A DNA stretch of 64,000 bases, taken from NCBI GenBank assembly GCA_019637265.1, contig JAHBVY010000001.1, positions 558,001 through 622,000 of the forward strand. Direction: 5' to 3'. The position numbers and the translations under genes were made by a program. A model generated the notes under the pieces. The model searched no databases and was not told where the DNA came from. It saw only the letters and a list, made by a program, of their open reading frames with translations. Origin of the DNA: Polyangiaceae bacterium. GTDB lineage: Bacteria; Myxococcota_A; Polyangia; Polyangiales; Polyangiaceae. Positions within the stretch are counted from its first letter, which is position 1, and each line of letters opens with the position of its first letter. Below, piece after piece: positions 8,801 through 18,226 of this stretch.

Positions 8801-9378
8801 GGCGCGCCCCCTTCGGGCAGCGCTCGGTCGATGACCTGCTCCTGGATGTTCATGGAGGCTTCGAACGCCGTCAGGGCCCTTGCCTTGGCTCGCGCGGCGC
8901 CCTCCGCGTCGCCGTCCGCCTCGAGCTTCACCGCGCGGCGCTCCTCCACCAAGCCGCGCACCTCGAACAGGTGCCCCTGGAAGTAGCTCACCTCACGCGC
9001 CTCCGTGAGGCCCGCTTCGACGTCCTTCAGCGCCTCGTCGAAGCGCCCGGCGCGGCTCTTGAGATCCGCCAGGCGCGCGCGGGTGTCCGCCAGCACCTCG
9101 CGCGCCTCCACCAAGTCCCCGCTCGGCTTGGGGCCCTGGATCACCGCTTCGAGCGTCTGGATGGCGCGCTGTGGCTCTGCCTGCTCCAGCTGATCGGCGA
9201 TGTGGTGCGCGCTTCGGGCGCGCGACAGGAAGGCGAGCAGCGCCGGGCTGATCGGCTCACCGCCGTCTTCACTGACGCACGCCGCCGGCGCGTCCGTTTG
9301 GGAGCAGCCACTGACGGTCAGGTTGGCGCCCAACGCGAGCAGGAGCGCGAGGCCGAGGCGGCCGAAGGCGCGAGTCAT
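8797..9378 (-). CDS. Putative lipoprotein with TPR-like helices
   Basis: This 193-residue protein has an N-terminal signal peptide ending in a lipobox (LTVSGC, Cys at about 25), so it should be lipidated and envelope-located. The mature region is almost wholly helical and Ala/Glu-rich, with TPR-like spacing (RAIQTLEAVIQGPKP, RFDEALKDVEAGLTEA, ALTAFEASMNIQEQ). No specific family is recognised. Its start overlaps the stop of the putative anti-sigma gene by 4 bp (ATGA), and its own stop overlaps the next lipoprotein start in the same way. This suggests one translationally coupled operon controlled with the ECF sigma factor. Confidence 0.78.
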   Translation of the reverse strand: MTRAFGRLGLALLLALGANLTVSGCSQTDAPAACVSEDGGEPISPALLAFLSRARSAHHIADQLEQAEPQRAIQTLEAVIQGPKPSGDLVEAREVLADTRARLADLKSRAGRFDEALKDVEAGLTEAREVSYFQGHLFEVRGLVEERRAVKLEADGDAEGAARAKARALTAFEASMNIQEQVIDRALPEGGAP

Positions 9379-10208
9379 CGGGCCCCCCAGCGCGCGTAGC
9401 GGTTGTGGCGTAGGTCGCGGGCGCGCGCCGAGGCGATGCGATCCATGCGCTCGGAGGTGCCCTGGGTGTCGAACTTCTCGGCGAACAGCGGCCCCGTGGA
9501 GCGCGACACCGCGAGCTCGGTGTGCGGCGGGGCGGGGAGCGCCGCGAGGTCACCCGCTGGGCTCTGACCCTTCAGCGCTGGCCCGAGCCACAGCCACATG
9601 GCGGCCGCCGCGGCCAGCACGCTGAGCGAGCCCAGCAGCGCGCGGCGTCGCCGCGCGGCGTCGAGCGACACCACCTGAGCCGCGCCCGGCGCCCGATCTT
9701 CACGCGAGCCAGCGCTCTGGAGCGCTGCCTGAATCAGCGCCTGGTTCCGCGCGGGATCGATGCGCCCAGGGCTGTGCGCGGCCAGCGCCGCGCGACCCAG
9801 ATCGGCCAGGGGGTGCTCGGCGCCGCGCTCCCAAGCCTGGGCGAGCGCCGCCGCGCCCGCCTGCTCTTCGGAGGAGGCGGGAGCGTCCGGATCGTCGAGC
9901 GCCAGCGCCAGCAACGTGGGGTGGGGGCTGGCTGCTGTGTCTGGACGCCAGGCGGCGGACAAGGCGCTCATCAGCTCACGCGCCTCCTCGGGGCTGAGGG
10001 TGTCCTCCTCGTCGTCTCCCAAGGCCAGCCACTCGCGGTCGTTCAGGGTGAGCGCCTCGTCATCCATGCGCTGCGCGCTCTGTGACTCCGAGCTCTGTGG
10101 CTCCGCGCGCTCGCTTGCCCGCGGCTCATCCGCGCGCCGCTCGTCTGCCCGCTCATCGGCGCGCGGCTCATCGGTGGAGCGCGGGGGGCTGCCAGGCTTG
10201 CGGGTCAT
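9375..10208 (-). CDS. Putative anti-sigma factor, single-pass membrane protein
   Basis: The 277-residue protein starts with an ATGA overlap on the stop of the ECF sigma gene, the usual arrangement for a cognate anti-sigma factor. Residues 1-50 are highly charged with repeated RADERADE-like units. An acidic cytoplasmic region follows (LSPEEARELMSALSAAW), and one transmembrane helix (RALLGSLSVLAAAAAMWLWLG, about residues 189-209, split by its flanks) leads to a short external tail. There is no HxxxCxxC zinc motif, so it is not a classical ZAS-type anti-sigma. The assignment rests on gene order and topology, not on sequence similarity. A plain membrane protein of unknown function is the alternative. 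Confidence 0.6.
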   Translation of the reverse strand: MTRKPGSPPRSTDEPRADERADERRADEPRASERAEPQSSESQSAQRMDDEALTLNDREWLALGDDEEDTLSPEEARELMSALSAAWRPDTAASPHPTLLALALDDPDAPASSEEQAGAAALAQAWERGAEHPLADLGRAALAAHSPGRIDPARNQALIQAALQSAGSREDRAPGAAQVVSLDAARRRRALLGSLSVLAAAAAMWLWLGPALKGQSPAGDLAALPAPPHTELAVSRSTGPLFAEKFDTQGTSERMDRIASARARDLRHNRYARWGAR

Positions 10209-10810
10209 GGCGTCTCCATGGAGGCTTGGGTGGCCTTCTTCAAGGCCGCCAGGGCGCGGTGCAGCACCACGTCCAGGGTGCCGACGGTGACGCCCAAGAT
10301 CTCGGCGGCCTCCTCGCGGGAGCGCTCCTCCAAGACGCGCAGCTGGATCACCTGGGCGTAGCGCGGGTTGATGCGACCGAGCGCCTCTTCGACGCGGCGG
10401 TGCGCGGCCTGTAAGTCATACTGCTCGATGACGTCAGGGGTTCGATCTTCACGGCGCTCGCTGCGATCGAGCTCACGCTGGAGATCGTCGGGCTCGAACA
10501 GCCGCTCCCGCTTGCGCTTGCGGAGCTGATCCAGCGCCACCCGGAGCGCCACCACCCGGAGCCAGGGGTACACCCCCACCGCCTGCCAGGTGAAGCGATC
10601 GAAGCGCTCCACCACCTTGATGTAGGTGGTGCTCAGCGCCTCTTCCGCCGCCGCGCGGCTGCCGAGGCGGGGCAGGAGGACGCTGCGGAACAACCTGGGG
10701 CCATACTGGCCCAAGATCTCCCCCAGCGCCTGGCGGTCCCCCGCGTGCGCCCGCTCACACAGGAGCCGCTCGGCCTCCAGTGCGTCCGCGTCCCACTCCA
10801 CGCGGCGCAC
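10205..10810 (-). CDS. ECF (group 4) RNA polymerase sigma factor
   Basis: Sigma-70 region 2 (AHAGDRQALGEILGQYGP, then YIKVVERFDRFTWQ and YPWLRVVALRVALDQLRKRK) and region 4 (INPRYAQVIQLRVLEERSRE, then AAEILGVTVGTLDVVLHRAL) are both present without region 3, as in ECF factors. I place the start at GTG 10810, giving 201 residues (GTG 10801 is an alternative). The frame stays open upstream to 11347, but that extension only translates repeat DNA into peptides such as ALVGAG and GFKPAR. The next three genes overlap by ATGA. The likely role is control of an envelope-linked operon including lipoproteins, a lipid A acyltransferase and chaperones. The signal sensed is unknown. Confidence 0.88.
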   Translation of the reverse strand: MRRVEWDADALEAERLLCERAHAGDRQALGEILGQYGPRLFRSVLLPRLGSRAAAEEALSTTYIKVVERFDRFTWQAVGVYPWLRVVALRVALDQLRKRKRERLFEPDDLQRELDRSERREDRTPDVIEQYDLQAAHRRVEEALGRINPRYAQVIQLRVLEERSREEAAEILGVTVGTLDVVLHRALAALKKATQASMETP

Positions 10811-11425
10811 TCTACACGCCTCGTCGCGGCAAGGTAGGGGAGCTTTGTCCCCGTGGGCGCGCCGCGTACCGGGTGCCGCTCTGCGGTCGAGCCTGGAGTC
10901 CACGAGCGCTGAACGGCGGGCGGGTTTGAAACCCGCCCCTACCGCCCTCGGAGGGACGGCAGCCATCCTCGCGGCAGTCGCTGAATGGCGGGCGGGTTTG
11001 AAACCCGACCCTACCAGCGGCTGCGTGATGGCGTTGCGTACCAGGGCCGTGAGGTGCGGTGCCGTCCAACCCCCAACCCCGCGCGACCCTGCGAGCGCAC
11101 TGCGTGGTCCTGACGGTGCCTTGCGCGCCTCTGCGAGCGCACTGCACGAACCTGACGGTGCCACTGCAAGCGCTGAACGGCGGGCGGGTTTGAAACCCGC
11201 CCCTACGAGTGCTTTGCGTGTACCCGCCCCTACGAGTGCTTTGCGTGTACCCGCCCCTACGAGGGCCTTGTGTGCACGCGCTCCTACGAGCGCCTGGTAT
11301 GCAGCCGGCGCGTCGTGCGGCGGTGAGGGCAGGGCGGCGGCGTGCATGGGGGGCTAACGGCCCCCCGGGGCCGAACCTTACGGCGCTGGCTTGCGCCATC
11401 CCCAAAAAGACTGCACACACGCCCC
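10811..11425. repeat. Repeat-rich 615-bp spacer between divergent genes
   Basis: This spacer holds three palindromic elements with arms GGGCGGGTTT/AAACCCGCCC (10918-10938, 10990-11010 with one mismatch, and 11182-11202), a 27-bp tandem array (11195-11302) and a copy of GCGGTGCCGTCCAACCCCC (11056-11074). I see no credible gene in it. Long open frames on both strands arise because the 27-bp period preserves frame. Confidence 0.85.
11195..11302. repeat. 27-bp tandem repeat, four units
   Basis: Units start at 11195, 11222, 11249 and 11276. The first three are nearly identical (ACCCGCCCCTACGAGTGCTT plus 7 bp); the fourth is diverged. The first unit begins inside the right arm of the palindrome at 11182-11202, so the array looks like an expansion of that element's edge. 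Confidence 0.9.
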
Positions 11426-12298
11426 GTGGCTGCCCCCAAGTGCCCCTACTGCGGCACGCTGAACTCTGTCAGCGAGCCGCGCTGCTTCCAGTGTGGTGAG
11501 CCGCTGCCCGGCCCCGTGGGGCGCGAGGTGCGGCGGCTGCTCACCACCGCCTTGGGGCGGGACCTGTGGGTGACCAAGCTGTTCCTCGGGCTGTGCTGGC
11601 TCGGCTTCGCGCTGATGCTGCTCGACAACGCGCGCTCGAGCTTCGCGGGGCTGCCGCTCGGGATGGGCTCCGGGGGGCGCATCGCCCCCTCGGCGATGCT
11701 GCGCGCCGGGGTGCTGGTGGAGCCGGTGGTGCACGAGTGGTGGCGCTACGTCACCGCGGTGTTCTTCCACTTCAACCTGCTGCACATCGCCTTCAACTCG
11801 GTGTGGCTGTGGTCGCTGGGGCGCACCCTGGAGCCGGAGCTGGGCTCGGGGCGCTTCACGCTGCTCTACCTGGTGACGGGGGTGGCGGGCTTCGGTGCCA
11901 ACGCGTTGCTCGGACCGATGCCGCTCACGGGGGGCGCGAGCGGCGCCGTCTTTGGCCTGTTCGGGGCGCTGGTGGGGTACTCGCTCGGACGCAAGAGCTC
12001 GCTGTGGCGCGAGCACCTGTCGCGCCTGGTGATCTTCGTGGTGCTCTCGGCGCTGCTCGGCGCGGGGATGAGCGGGGGCGGGGTGAACAACGCCGCGCAC
12101 ATCGGGGGGGCCGTGGCCGGGGTGGGGGTCGGGTTCTTGTTCGCGGTGGAGCGCCGACGCCCCGCGGCGCACCGCTGGTTCGGCTATTTCGGCGTGCTGG
12201 GGGTGATCGCCGTGGTGGCGGCGCTGGTGGCGACCCAGCTGTCACCCACTTGGCAGGCCTACCGAGAGCACGTCGAGTCCCCTGAGGGGATTTGGTAG
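11426..12298 (+). CDS. Rhomboid family intramembrane serine protease with N-terminal zinc ribbon
   Basis: Rhomboids cleave transmembrane helices within the bilayer. With GTG 11426 as start the protein has 290 residues. The catalytic serine lies in GGASGAVFG (Ser172) and the histidine in NNAAHIGG (His225), 53 residues apart as in GlpG. The HFNLLHIAFNSVWLWSLG block of TM2 is also conserved. Residues 5-24 (CPYCG, then CFQCG) form a four-cysteine zinc ribbon, probably cytoplasmic. Six or more hydrophobic segments follow. An ATG at 11342 in the same frame would add 28 residues translated from spacer DNA, so I prefer 11426. The gene is divergent from the ECF sigma operon. Substrates are unknown. 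Confidence 0.9.
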   Translation: MAAPKCPYCGTLNSVSEPRCFQCGEPLPGPVGREVRRLLTTALGRDLWVTKLFLGLCWLGFALMLLDNARSSFAGLPLGMGSGGRIAPSAMLRAGVLVEPVVHEWWRYVTAVFFHFNLLHIAFNSVWLWSLGRTLEPELGSGRFTLLYLVTGVAGFGANALLGPMPLTGGASGAVFGLFGALVGYSLGRKSSLWREHLSRLVIFVVLSALLGAGMSGGGVNNAAHIGGAVAGVGVGFLFAVERRRPAAHRWFGYFGVLGVIAVVAALVATQLSPTWQAYREHVESPEGIW

Positions 12299-12320
12299 CG
12301 GCGAATCATCGTTCGCTTCA
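12296..12320. repeat. Palindromic element variant at rhomboid stop codon
   Basis: GCGAAT-CATC-GTTCGC forms a short imperfect hairpin directly on the TAG stop of the rhomboid gene. The same CATC-centred palindrome, in a more perfect form with arms GGGGCGAAT/ATTCGCCCC, occurs at 30644-30665. It could act as a transcription terminator. Confidence 0.5.
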
Positions 12321-12377
12321 CCCCTCACCACCCACAGACACGACATGGGTCCACGGATACGCTAGCCTGCCGCCCCG

Positions 12378-13676
12378 ATGCCCGTCGTGAACCCGCTGGC
12401 GCGGGAGCTGGTGTTCAAGGTCGTCTATTACGGGCCAGGCCTCGGCGGGAAGACCACCAGCCTCCAGCACATCCACGGCGCGACCCGCGCGGAGCATCGC
12501 GGCAAGCTCGTGAGCCTGGCGACGCCGGTCGATCGCACGCTGTACTTCGATTTCCTCCCGGTGCGGGTGCCGTCGGTGCGGGGGATGGGGGTTCGGTTGC
12601 AGCTCTTCACGGTGCCGGGGCAGGTCTATTACAATGCCACGCGGAAATTGGTGCTGACGGGCGCCGACGGAGTGGTGCTGGTGGTGGACTCGCAGGCGGC
12701 GCGCCGCGACGCCAACCTGGAGAGCCTGCTGAACCTGGAGCAGAACCTGCAAGAGCACGGGCGCCTGCTGAGCGAGCTGCCGTTCGTCATCCAGTACAAC
12801 AAGCGCGACTTGCCGGACGTGCTGGGCTTGGATGAGCTGCAGGCGGAGCTGAACCCGCGGGGGGTGCCCAGCTTCCCCACGGTGGCGACGCGGGGCGAGG
12901 GGATCTTCGAGGCGCTGGAGCGGATCGCGGAGCTGGTGCTCCTGGACTTCCAGCGCCGCATGCCGGAGCCGTCAGAGCCGGGCGCCGGGCTGTCTTTACC
13001 GGAAGGTGGGCTGCTCGATGCGCTGCGGCGCGCGGAGCAGCAGCCTCCTTCGGCGCGGGTGCCGGAGCTCCCAGGGTCGCTGGGCGGTGCAGCGGTGAGC
13101 AGCGGAGCGCCCGAGGGCTCGCTCGGGGGACTTGGGGACGTCCTATCAAGGTCGGTGGAAGGCGCAGCGTTGCTGGGCGCTGCGGGGTCGCTGGGAGCCG
13201 CGGGCGGATCGAGCAGGGAGCCTGATGAAGACTTGCTCGAGCTGCCGGCGAGTGAGCCGCCGTCGTCCGCCGCTTGGGGTGAGGCGGCGGCGCGGCAGGT
13301 GATGGAGCCGGGAGCGCCCGCGTCAGGGGCGGGCTTCAGCTTCGCGGCGCTGTTCTCCGGGGCGCAGCGCCAGGTGGCGGAGGAGCTGGAGGCGGCGCTC
13401 GGCGGCGGCGACACCCAGCTGGCGGTGGAGCGCGCCGACCTGCTGGTGACGCGCACCTTCGCGGCGGCCGGGCACCTCTTGAGTCAGCGCGACGCCCCGA
13501 AGGATCCTTCGCTGGTGGCCTTGATGCTGGGGCTGCCGGGCGCGCGTTACCTCGAGTTTCGCGCCATCGCGCGCGCCGCTCGTGGCGGCGCGCCGCCGCT
13601 CCACGAGGACGCGCTGCGCGCCTACGTGTTCGCGCTGGAGGCGCGCCTCGCGTGGCTCCGCGTGGGGCAGGGCTGA
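12378..13676 (+). CDS. MglA-like small GTPase with long C-terminal extension
   Basis: MglA-type Ras-like GTPases set cell polarity and drive gliding and pilus motility in myxobacteria. Residues 1 to about 195 contain the family hallmarks: P-loop GPGLGGKTTS (19-28), the TPVDRTLYFDFLP block, FTVPGQVYYNATRKLVL and NKRD. Unlike MglA (about 195 residues), this 432-residue protein carries another 235 residues. Their first half is a Ser/Gly/Pro/Glu-rich linker, and a helical C-terminal domain follows (about 310-432, FSAALFSGAQRQVAEELEA region). The candidate promoter element TACGCTAGCCTG lies at 12358-12369, just upstream of ATG 12378. No MglB lies beside it. A signalling GTPase is well supported, but the motility role is inference. 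Confidence 0.88.
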   Translation: MPVVNPLARELVFKVVYYGPGLGGKTTSLQHIHGATRAEHRGKLVSLATPVDRTLYFDFLPVRVPSVRGMGVRLQLFTVPGQVYYNATRKLVLTGADGVVLVVDSQAARRDANLESLLNLEQNLQEHGRLLSELPFVIQYNKRDLPDVLGLDELQAELNPRGVPSFPTVATRGEGIFEALERIAELVLLDFQRRMPEPSEPGAGLSLPEGGLLDALRRAEQQPPSARVPELPGSLGGAAVSSGAPEGSLGGLGDVLSRSVEGAALLGAAGSLGAAGGSSREPDEDLLELPASEPPSSAAWGEAAARQVMEPGAPASGAGFSFAALFSGAQRQVAEELEAALGGGDTQLAVERADLLVTRTFAAAGHLLSQRDAPKDPSLVALMLGLPGARYLEFRAIARAARGGAPPLHEDALRAYVFALEARLAWLRVGQG

Positions 13677-13775
13677 GGGCGCTTCCACACCTTCGCCGCG
13701 CCCACCGTTCGCCCACGGCGCCGCGCTCAGGTCAGCTGCGCTGGCTTTCGTTGTGCTGACAGCGCGCGTGTCGTC

Positions 13776-15410
13776 CTAGGGGCCGCCCGGGCGCTGGCCG
13801 CGGGAGGTGCCGCTGAGCCGCAGCGTGCGCTGGGGGAAACCGGTCAGCTCACCTACCCAGGTGCCGGTGAAGCCGCTCGGCCGCGCCTCGGAGTCCACCT
13901 CGGCGAGCGCCGTGGCGGAGAACATCACCTTGACTGGCGCGGCGTCCGACGCGGCGCGGGCGCGCTCCACCAGCTCGCTCACGGCCTCGAGGCAGAGCTG
14001 CTCGGCGCAGTCGAGATCACAGCCGGAGAACACCTCATGGGGCTCATCCGCGCTAGCCAGATCTTGGCTGAGCGCCGCGCAGTCCACCACGGCGCTGAGC
14101 GCCGCGGCGAGATCACCCGGTGTGTCCAGGCCATGCTGTTCGGCGGCCGCCAACGCGAGGCGCGTGGGGAGGTAGCTCAGGGTGCCGCCGAACAGCAAGG
14201 AGTCGTCCGGATCGGCGCTGAAGCCGAAGCCGGTGACCTGCTCCGAGAAGCCAGCGACCGTGGGCGTCAGCCCGGCCACGCGCCGGAGCTGCAACATGGG
14301 GCCCGCAGCGCTCGCGCTGAGGGCAGCCGAGAGCACGTCCGGCCCCACGAGCCTGGCTGTGCCGCGATCGATCCACGCGCCGAGCGCGTCACGCAGCGCG
14401 CGCTCCGCCGGATCGCCGAGCAGCAGGTGCACGCGCGCGTCCCAGTCCCCCACCGCACGCGCCTCGATCAGCAGCTGAGCGTCCGCGCCCGCGCGCTCCG
14501 CCATGGCGTCGAGTAGCGCGTCGACGTCGTGCTCCGAGTCACCGATCAGCGCCGTCAGGGCGGCGTCCTTGGCGGCGCCGTGCGCCACCTCCCAATCGGA
14601 CTCCTCCGGGCTCACCCCGAACATCACCGACAGCTGCACTTGATCGAGCTGGAGCGGCCGATTGAACACCTGCACGCTCACCGCCTTCTCCTCTCCGGCG
14701 ACGATGCTCGGCAGATCGGTGCAGCCACCGGCGAACTGACTCGCGCGCAGCGTGACTGCGTAGAAACTCCCGGCGGGGACCGAGCCGAGGCGCAGCGCCT
14801 CGCCGGGGCTCGCGTGGGCCCACAGCGCGCCGTCGGGAGGCGGGGTGCCGCTCAAGTCGGTGCAGCGCCGCTCGGTGTGGACGCTGGCGGTCCAGGTGCT
14901 CACCTGGCGCTGCCCGCCGTAGCTCGGGGTGATGCGCAGGGTGCCGAAGCCGAGCTCGGATACCGCCACCGCGAGCGCGGCGCTCACCTCGTTGCCGACG
15001 GTGGCTCGCACCGTGAAGCTCGCCACCTGGCTCGGCGCGAACAGCGTCGTGGTGGCGAGGCCTTCCGCGTCGGTGTGGAGCGTGGTCGCGGCGAGCGAGG
15101 CGTCGCGCGAGTTGCCGTTCAGGCTGAAGCGCACGGGGTAGCGCGCTGGAGGCCGCACGCGGATTTGCAAGTCGACCGCCTCGAGCGGAGTCAGCTCCAG
15201 CGTTTGCCCCGGGATGAAGTCGACCGCGGTGGGCCCATCGCCACCCGTGCCGCCGCTGCCGCCCGTGCCACCCACGCCGCCGTCACCTGCGCTGCTGCCA
15301 CAACCCGCCCCGAGCGCGAGGGCGGCGAGCACGGCGCCACCCGCTCGGAGCAGCCGGGAGCTGACGGCGCTCGGATGCGAGCGCGCGTGGCGCGGGGAGG
15401 AGTGAGGCAT
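13776..15410 (-). CDS. Secreted lipoprotein with Ig-like (Big-1-type) domain, unknown function
   Basis: This 544-residue protein has a signal peptide ending ALGAGC (Cys about 37) and a Gly/Thr/Ser-rich linker (GVGGTGGSGGTGG) typical of this window's lipoproteins. A beta-rich N-terminal region (about 60-160) resembles bacterial Ig-like folds (FIPGQTLELTPLEAVDLQIR, TDAEGLATTTLFAPSQVASF). The remaining 380 residues are not recognised and hold several Cys pairs (RRCTDLSG, GGCTDLPS, DLDCAEQLCLEA). The gene is convergent with the MglA-like gene and divergent from the response regulator. On the minus strand a GCGCTAGGCTTTGG motif (around 15477-15490) lies upstream of its ATG, matching a recurring candidate promoter element. 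Confidence 0.75.
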   Translation of the reverse strand: MPHSSPRHARSHPSAVSSRLLRAGGAVLAALALGAGCGSSAGDGGVGGTGGSGGTGGDGPTAVDFIPGQTLELTPLEAVDLQIRVRPPARYPVRFSLNGNSRDASLAATTLHTDAEGLATTTLFAPSQVASFTVRATVGNEVSAALAVAVSELGFGTLRITPSYGGQRQVSTWTASVHTERRCTDLSGTPPPDGALWAHASPGEALRLGSVPAGSFYAVTLRASQFAGGCTDLPSIVAGEEKAVSVQVFNRPLQLDQVQLSVMFGVSPEESDWEVAHGAAKDAALTALIGDSEHDVDALLDAMAERAGADAQLLIEARAVGDWDARVHLLLGDPAERALRDALGAWIDRGTARLVGPDVLSAALSASAAGPMLQLRRVAGLTPTVAGFSEQVTGFGFSADPDDSLLFGGTLSYLPTRLALAAAEQHGLDTPGDLAAALSAVVDCAALSQDLASADEPHEVFSGCDLDCAEQLCLEAVSELVERARAASDAAPVKVMFSATALAEVDSEARPSGFTGTWVGELTGFPQRTLRLSGTSRGQRPGGP

Positions 15411-15665
15411 GGTTCAAGACCGCTTGGCGCGTCCGCCGAAGCGTTGGGGCGGCGGCCCCGAATAGGGAAGAGTACCCAAAGCCTAGCGCGCGCCAGGGGG
15501 CGAGGCGAATCCCTGGAGTGGGTCTGAGGGGTCTCAGTCGAACCCGGGCCAGACCCGCACCGCACCACGCGACCCGAGCGGCCACCGGCGCGCCCGCCGA
15601 AGCTCCAGGTGACGTCGCTCGCCGCGATGCGAGGGTGGGCCCGCGTGCTGTGGTAATGAGCGAGC

Positions 15666-17096
<1,431 letters not shown>

Positions 17097-17286
17097 CGTC
17101 GCCGTCTTGGAGCGGGCCACCCTTCGAACCCCGTCGAGCTCAAACCCTGCCGAGCGGGTGATGTCGCCGACTGGGCTGAGATGCCGCTGACTGACAAACC
17201 CGGTGAGGGGGTCGGTGTCGCTGGCTGAGATGTCGCTGACTGGCTGAGCCTAGGGGAGCTGGGGTACGCTACCGAGATCGGGCGCA

Positions 17287-17303
17287 CTGGAACGCCACGT
17301 GCA
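17287..17303 (+). promoter_or_regulatory. Candidate sigma-54 promoter of first pilin gene
   Basis: CTGGAACGCCACGTGCA matches the -24/-12 consensus (YTGGCACGRNNNTTGCW) with GG (17289-17290) and GC (17301-17302) separated by exactly 10 bp. The expected transcription start near 17313 sits 15 bp before the GTG at 17328. There are three mismatches to the full consensus. Confidence 0.6.
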
Positions 17304-17327
17304 GAGATACCGAGCGCCGATCCGAAC

Positions 17328-17906
17328 GTGCCCAGCGCCACCACCATGCAGAGCCCCCGCCTCACCCTGACTCGCGCCCGCTTCGCGCGCGGCTTCACCC
17401 TGGTGGAGCTGATGGTGGTGATCGCCCTCGTCGGGCTCTTGGCGACGCTGGCCCTGGTGGGGATGAAGCGCTGGCTCACGACCTCCAAGAGCGTGGAGGC
17501 GATGCACGTGATCCAGGCGATCCGCGGGGCGCAGGAGCGTTACCGCGCGGAAAATTTGGTGTACCTGGACGTCTCCACCTCCGGCACTTTGTACCCGATG
17601 AGCACCCCTGGGCTCACCAAGTACAACTGGGTGCAGGATGGTCATGCAGATTACCCACGCTGGGCGCGGCTCAACGTGGGGGTGACCACCTCGGTGCAGC
17701 ACGGCTACAGCGTGCGCGCGGGGCGCCCCAACACGAGCCCGACGCAGCCTCCGGGGATGACGGTGAACTGGCCGCCCGCCTCGGAGATCATGGAGCCCTG
17801 GTACGTCATCTACGCGCAGGGCGACCTGAACGGCGATGGGGTGGTGGCGCGCTACGCCGCCGCCAGCACCAGCGGCGAGATCGTGCGCGAGAACGAGGGC
17901 GAGTAG
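17328..17906 (+). CDS. Type IV pilin-like protein (prepilin), paralog 1
   Basis: The protein has 192 residues from GTG 17328 (ATG 17346 would give a shorter leader). The prepilin motif ARG-FTLVELMVV shows Gly(-1), Phe(+1) and Glu(+5), so the prepilin peptidase PilD should cleave after RG. The hydrophobic helix ends at ALVGMKRWL. The C-terminal domain contains YAQGDLNGDGVVARYAAAS, with a DLNGDG loop that resembles a Ca-binding site. It is the first of four related genes behind the PilR-like regulator. Similar overall length and a shared LYPxxxPGLTKYxW segment with the next gene point to recent duplication. It could be a minor pilin or an alternative major subunit. Confidence 0.88.
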   Translation: MPSATTMQSPRLTLTRARFARGFTLVELMVVIALVGLLATLALVGMKRWLTTSKSVEAMHVIQAIRGAQERYRAENLVYLDVSTSGTLYPMSTPGLTKYNWVQDGHADYPRWARLNVGVTTSVQHGYSVRAGRPNTSPTQPPGMTVNWPPASEIMEPWYVIYAQGDLNGDGVVARYAAASTSGEIVRENEGE

Positions 17907-18021
17907 GCGCGCGAATCGCCCGCTCGGCGTTCGGTTTTTTCGGGGGTTGGAAGGGCTCCTCCGGGCGGCTCCGCGCGGAACCGGACGGGCGCTGGGGGGC
18001 AGTGAGGAGGCTCATCACCGG

Positions 18022-18062
18022 GCGCCGCCCCAGGTGATGAAAATCATCCATGGGGGCGGCGC
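18022..18062. other. Long imperfect hairpin between pilin genes
   Basis: Outer arms GCGCCGCCCC (18022-18031) and GGGGCGGCGC (18053-18062) pair perfectly, and inner arms GATGA/TCATC close around AAA. No U-run follows, so it is not a standard intrinsic terminator. It could be a structured RNA, an RNase-stability hairpin or a protein site. Confidence 0.6.
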
Positions 18063-18195
18063 AGCGCTCGGCTCAGGTGTCGCGAGCCGATACGGTGGCT
18101 TGAGGTGCGCTGCCAAACCCCAAAAAAACCAGGAATAACACGGTGCTATAGCGAAGCGGGGGCTGGGCTGGAGCCACGCTGAACGGGCGCAGGGG

Positions 18196-18213
18196 GTTGG
18201 CACGGCGGCTGCT
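18196..18213 (+). promoter_or_regulatory. Strong sigma-54 promoter of second pilin gene
   Basis: TTGGCACGGCGGCTGCT matches 16 of 17 consensus positions, with GG (18199-18200) and GC (18211-18212) exactly 10 bp apart. The predicted start is near 18224. The match is the best in the window and lies directly downstream of the PilR-like activator gene's cluster. Confidence 0.8.
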
Positions 18214-18226
18214 TAGGCACAGGCTG

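Larger units (their letters stand above)
17907..18226. other. 320-bp inter-pilin spacer with strong hairpin and two dispersed repeats
   Basis: No gene is seen. It contains a T-run/G-run copy of the dispersed motif (17932-17955), a long imperfect hairpin at 18022-18062, and a second copy of the motif ending CCCCAAAAAAACC (18102-18130). At its end lies the sigma-54 promoter of the second pilin. Confidence 0.7.

Noticed and set aside
10918-11302. CRISPR-like array
   Set aside because: Repeats are either palindromes at irregular distance or a contiguous tandem array. There are no unique spacers of constant length and no cas genes.
10811-11347. N-terminal extension of the ECF sigma factor
   Set aside because: It translates palindromes and the 27-bp array into peptides such as GAGFKPAR. 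Sigma region 2 begins only after 10810.
18197-18226. TTG start for the second pilin
   Set aside because: The TTG is the -24 box of the sigma-54 promoter and lies upstream of the predicted transcription start.
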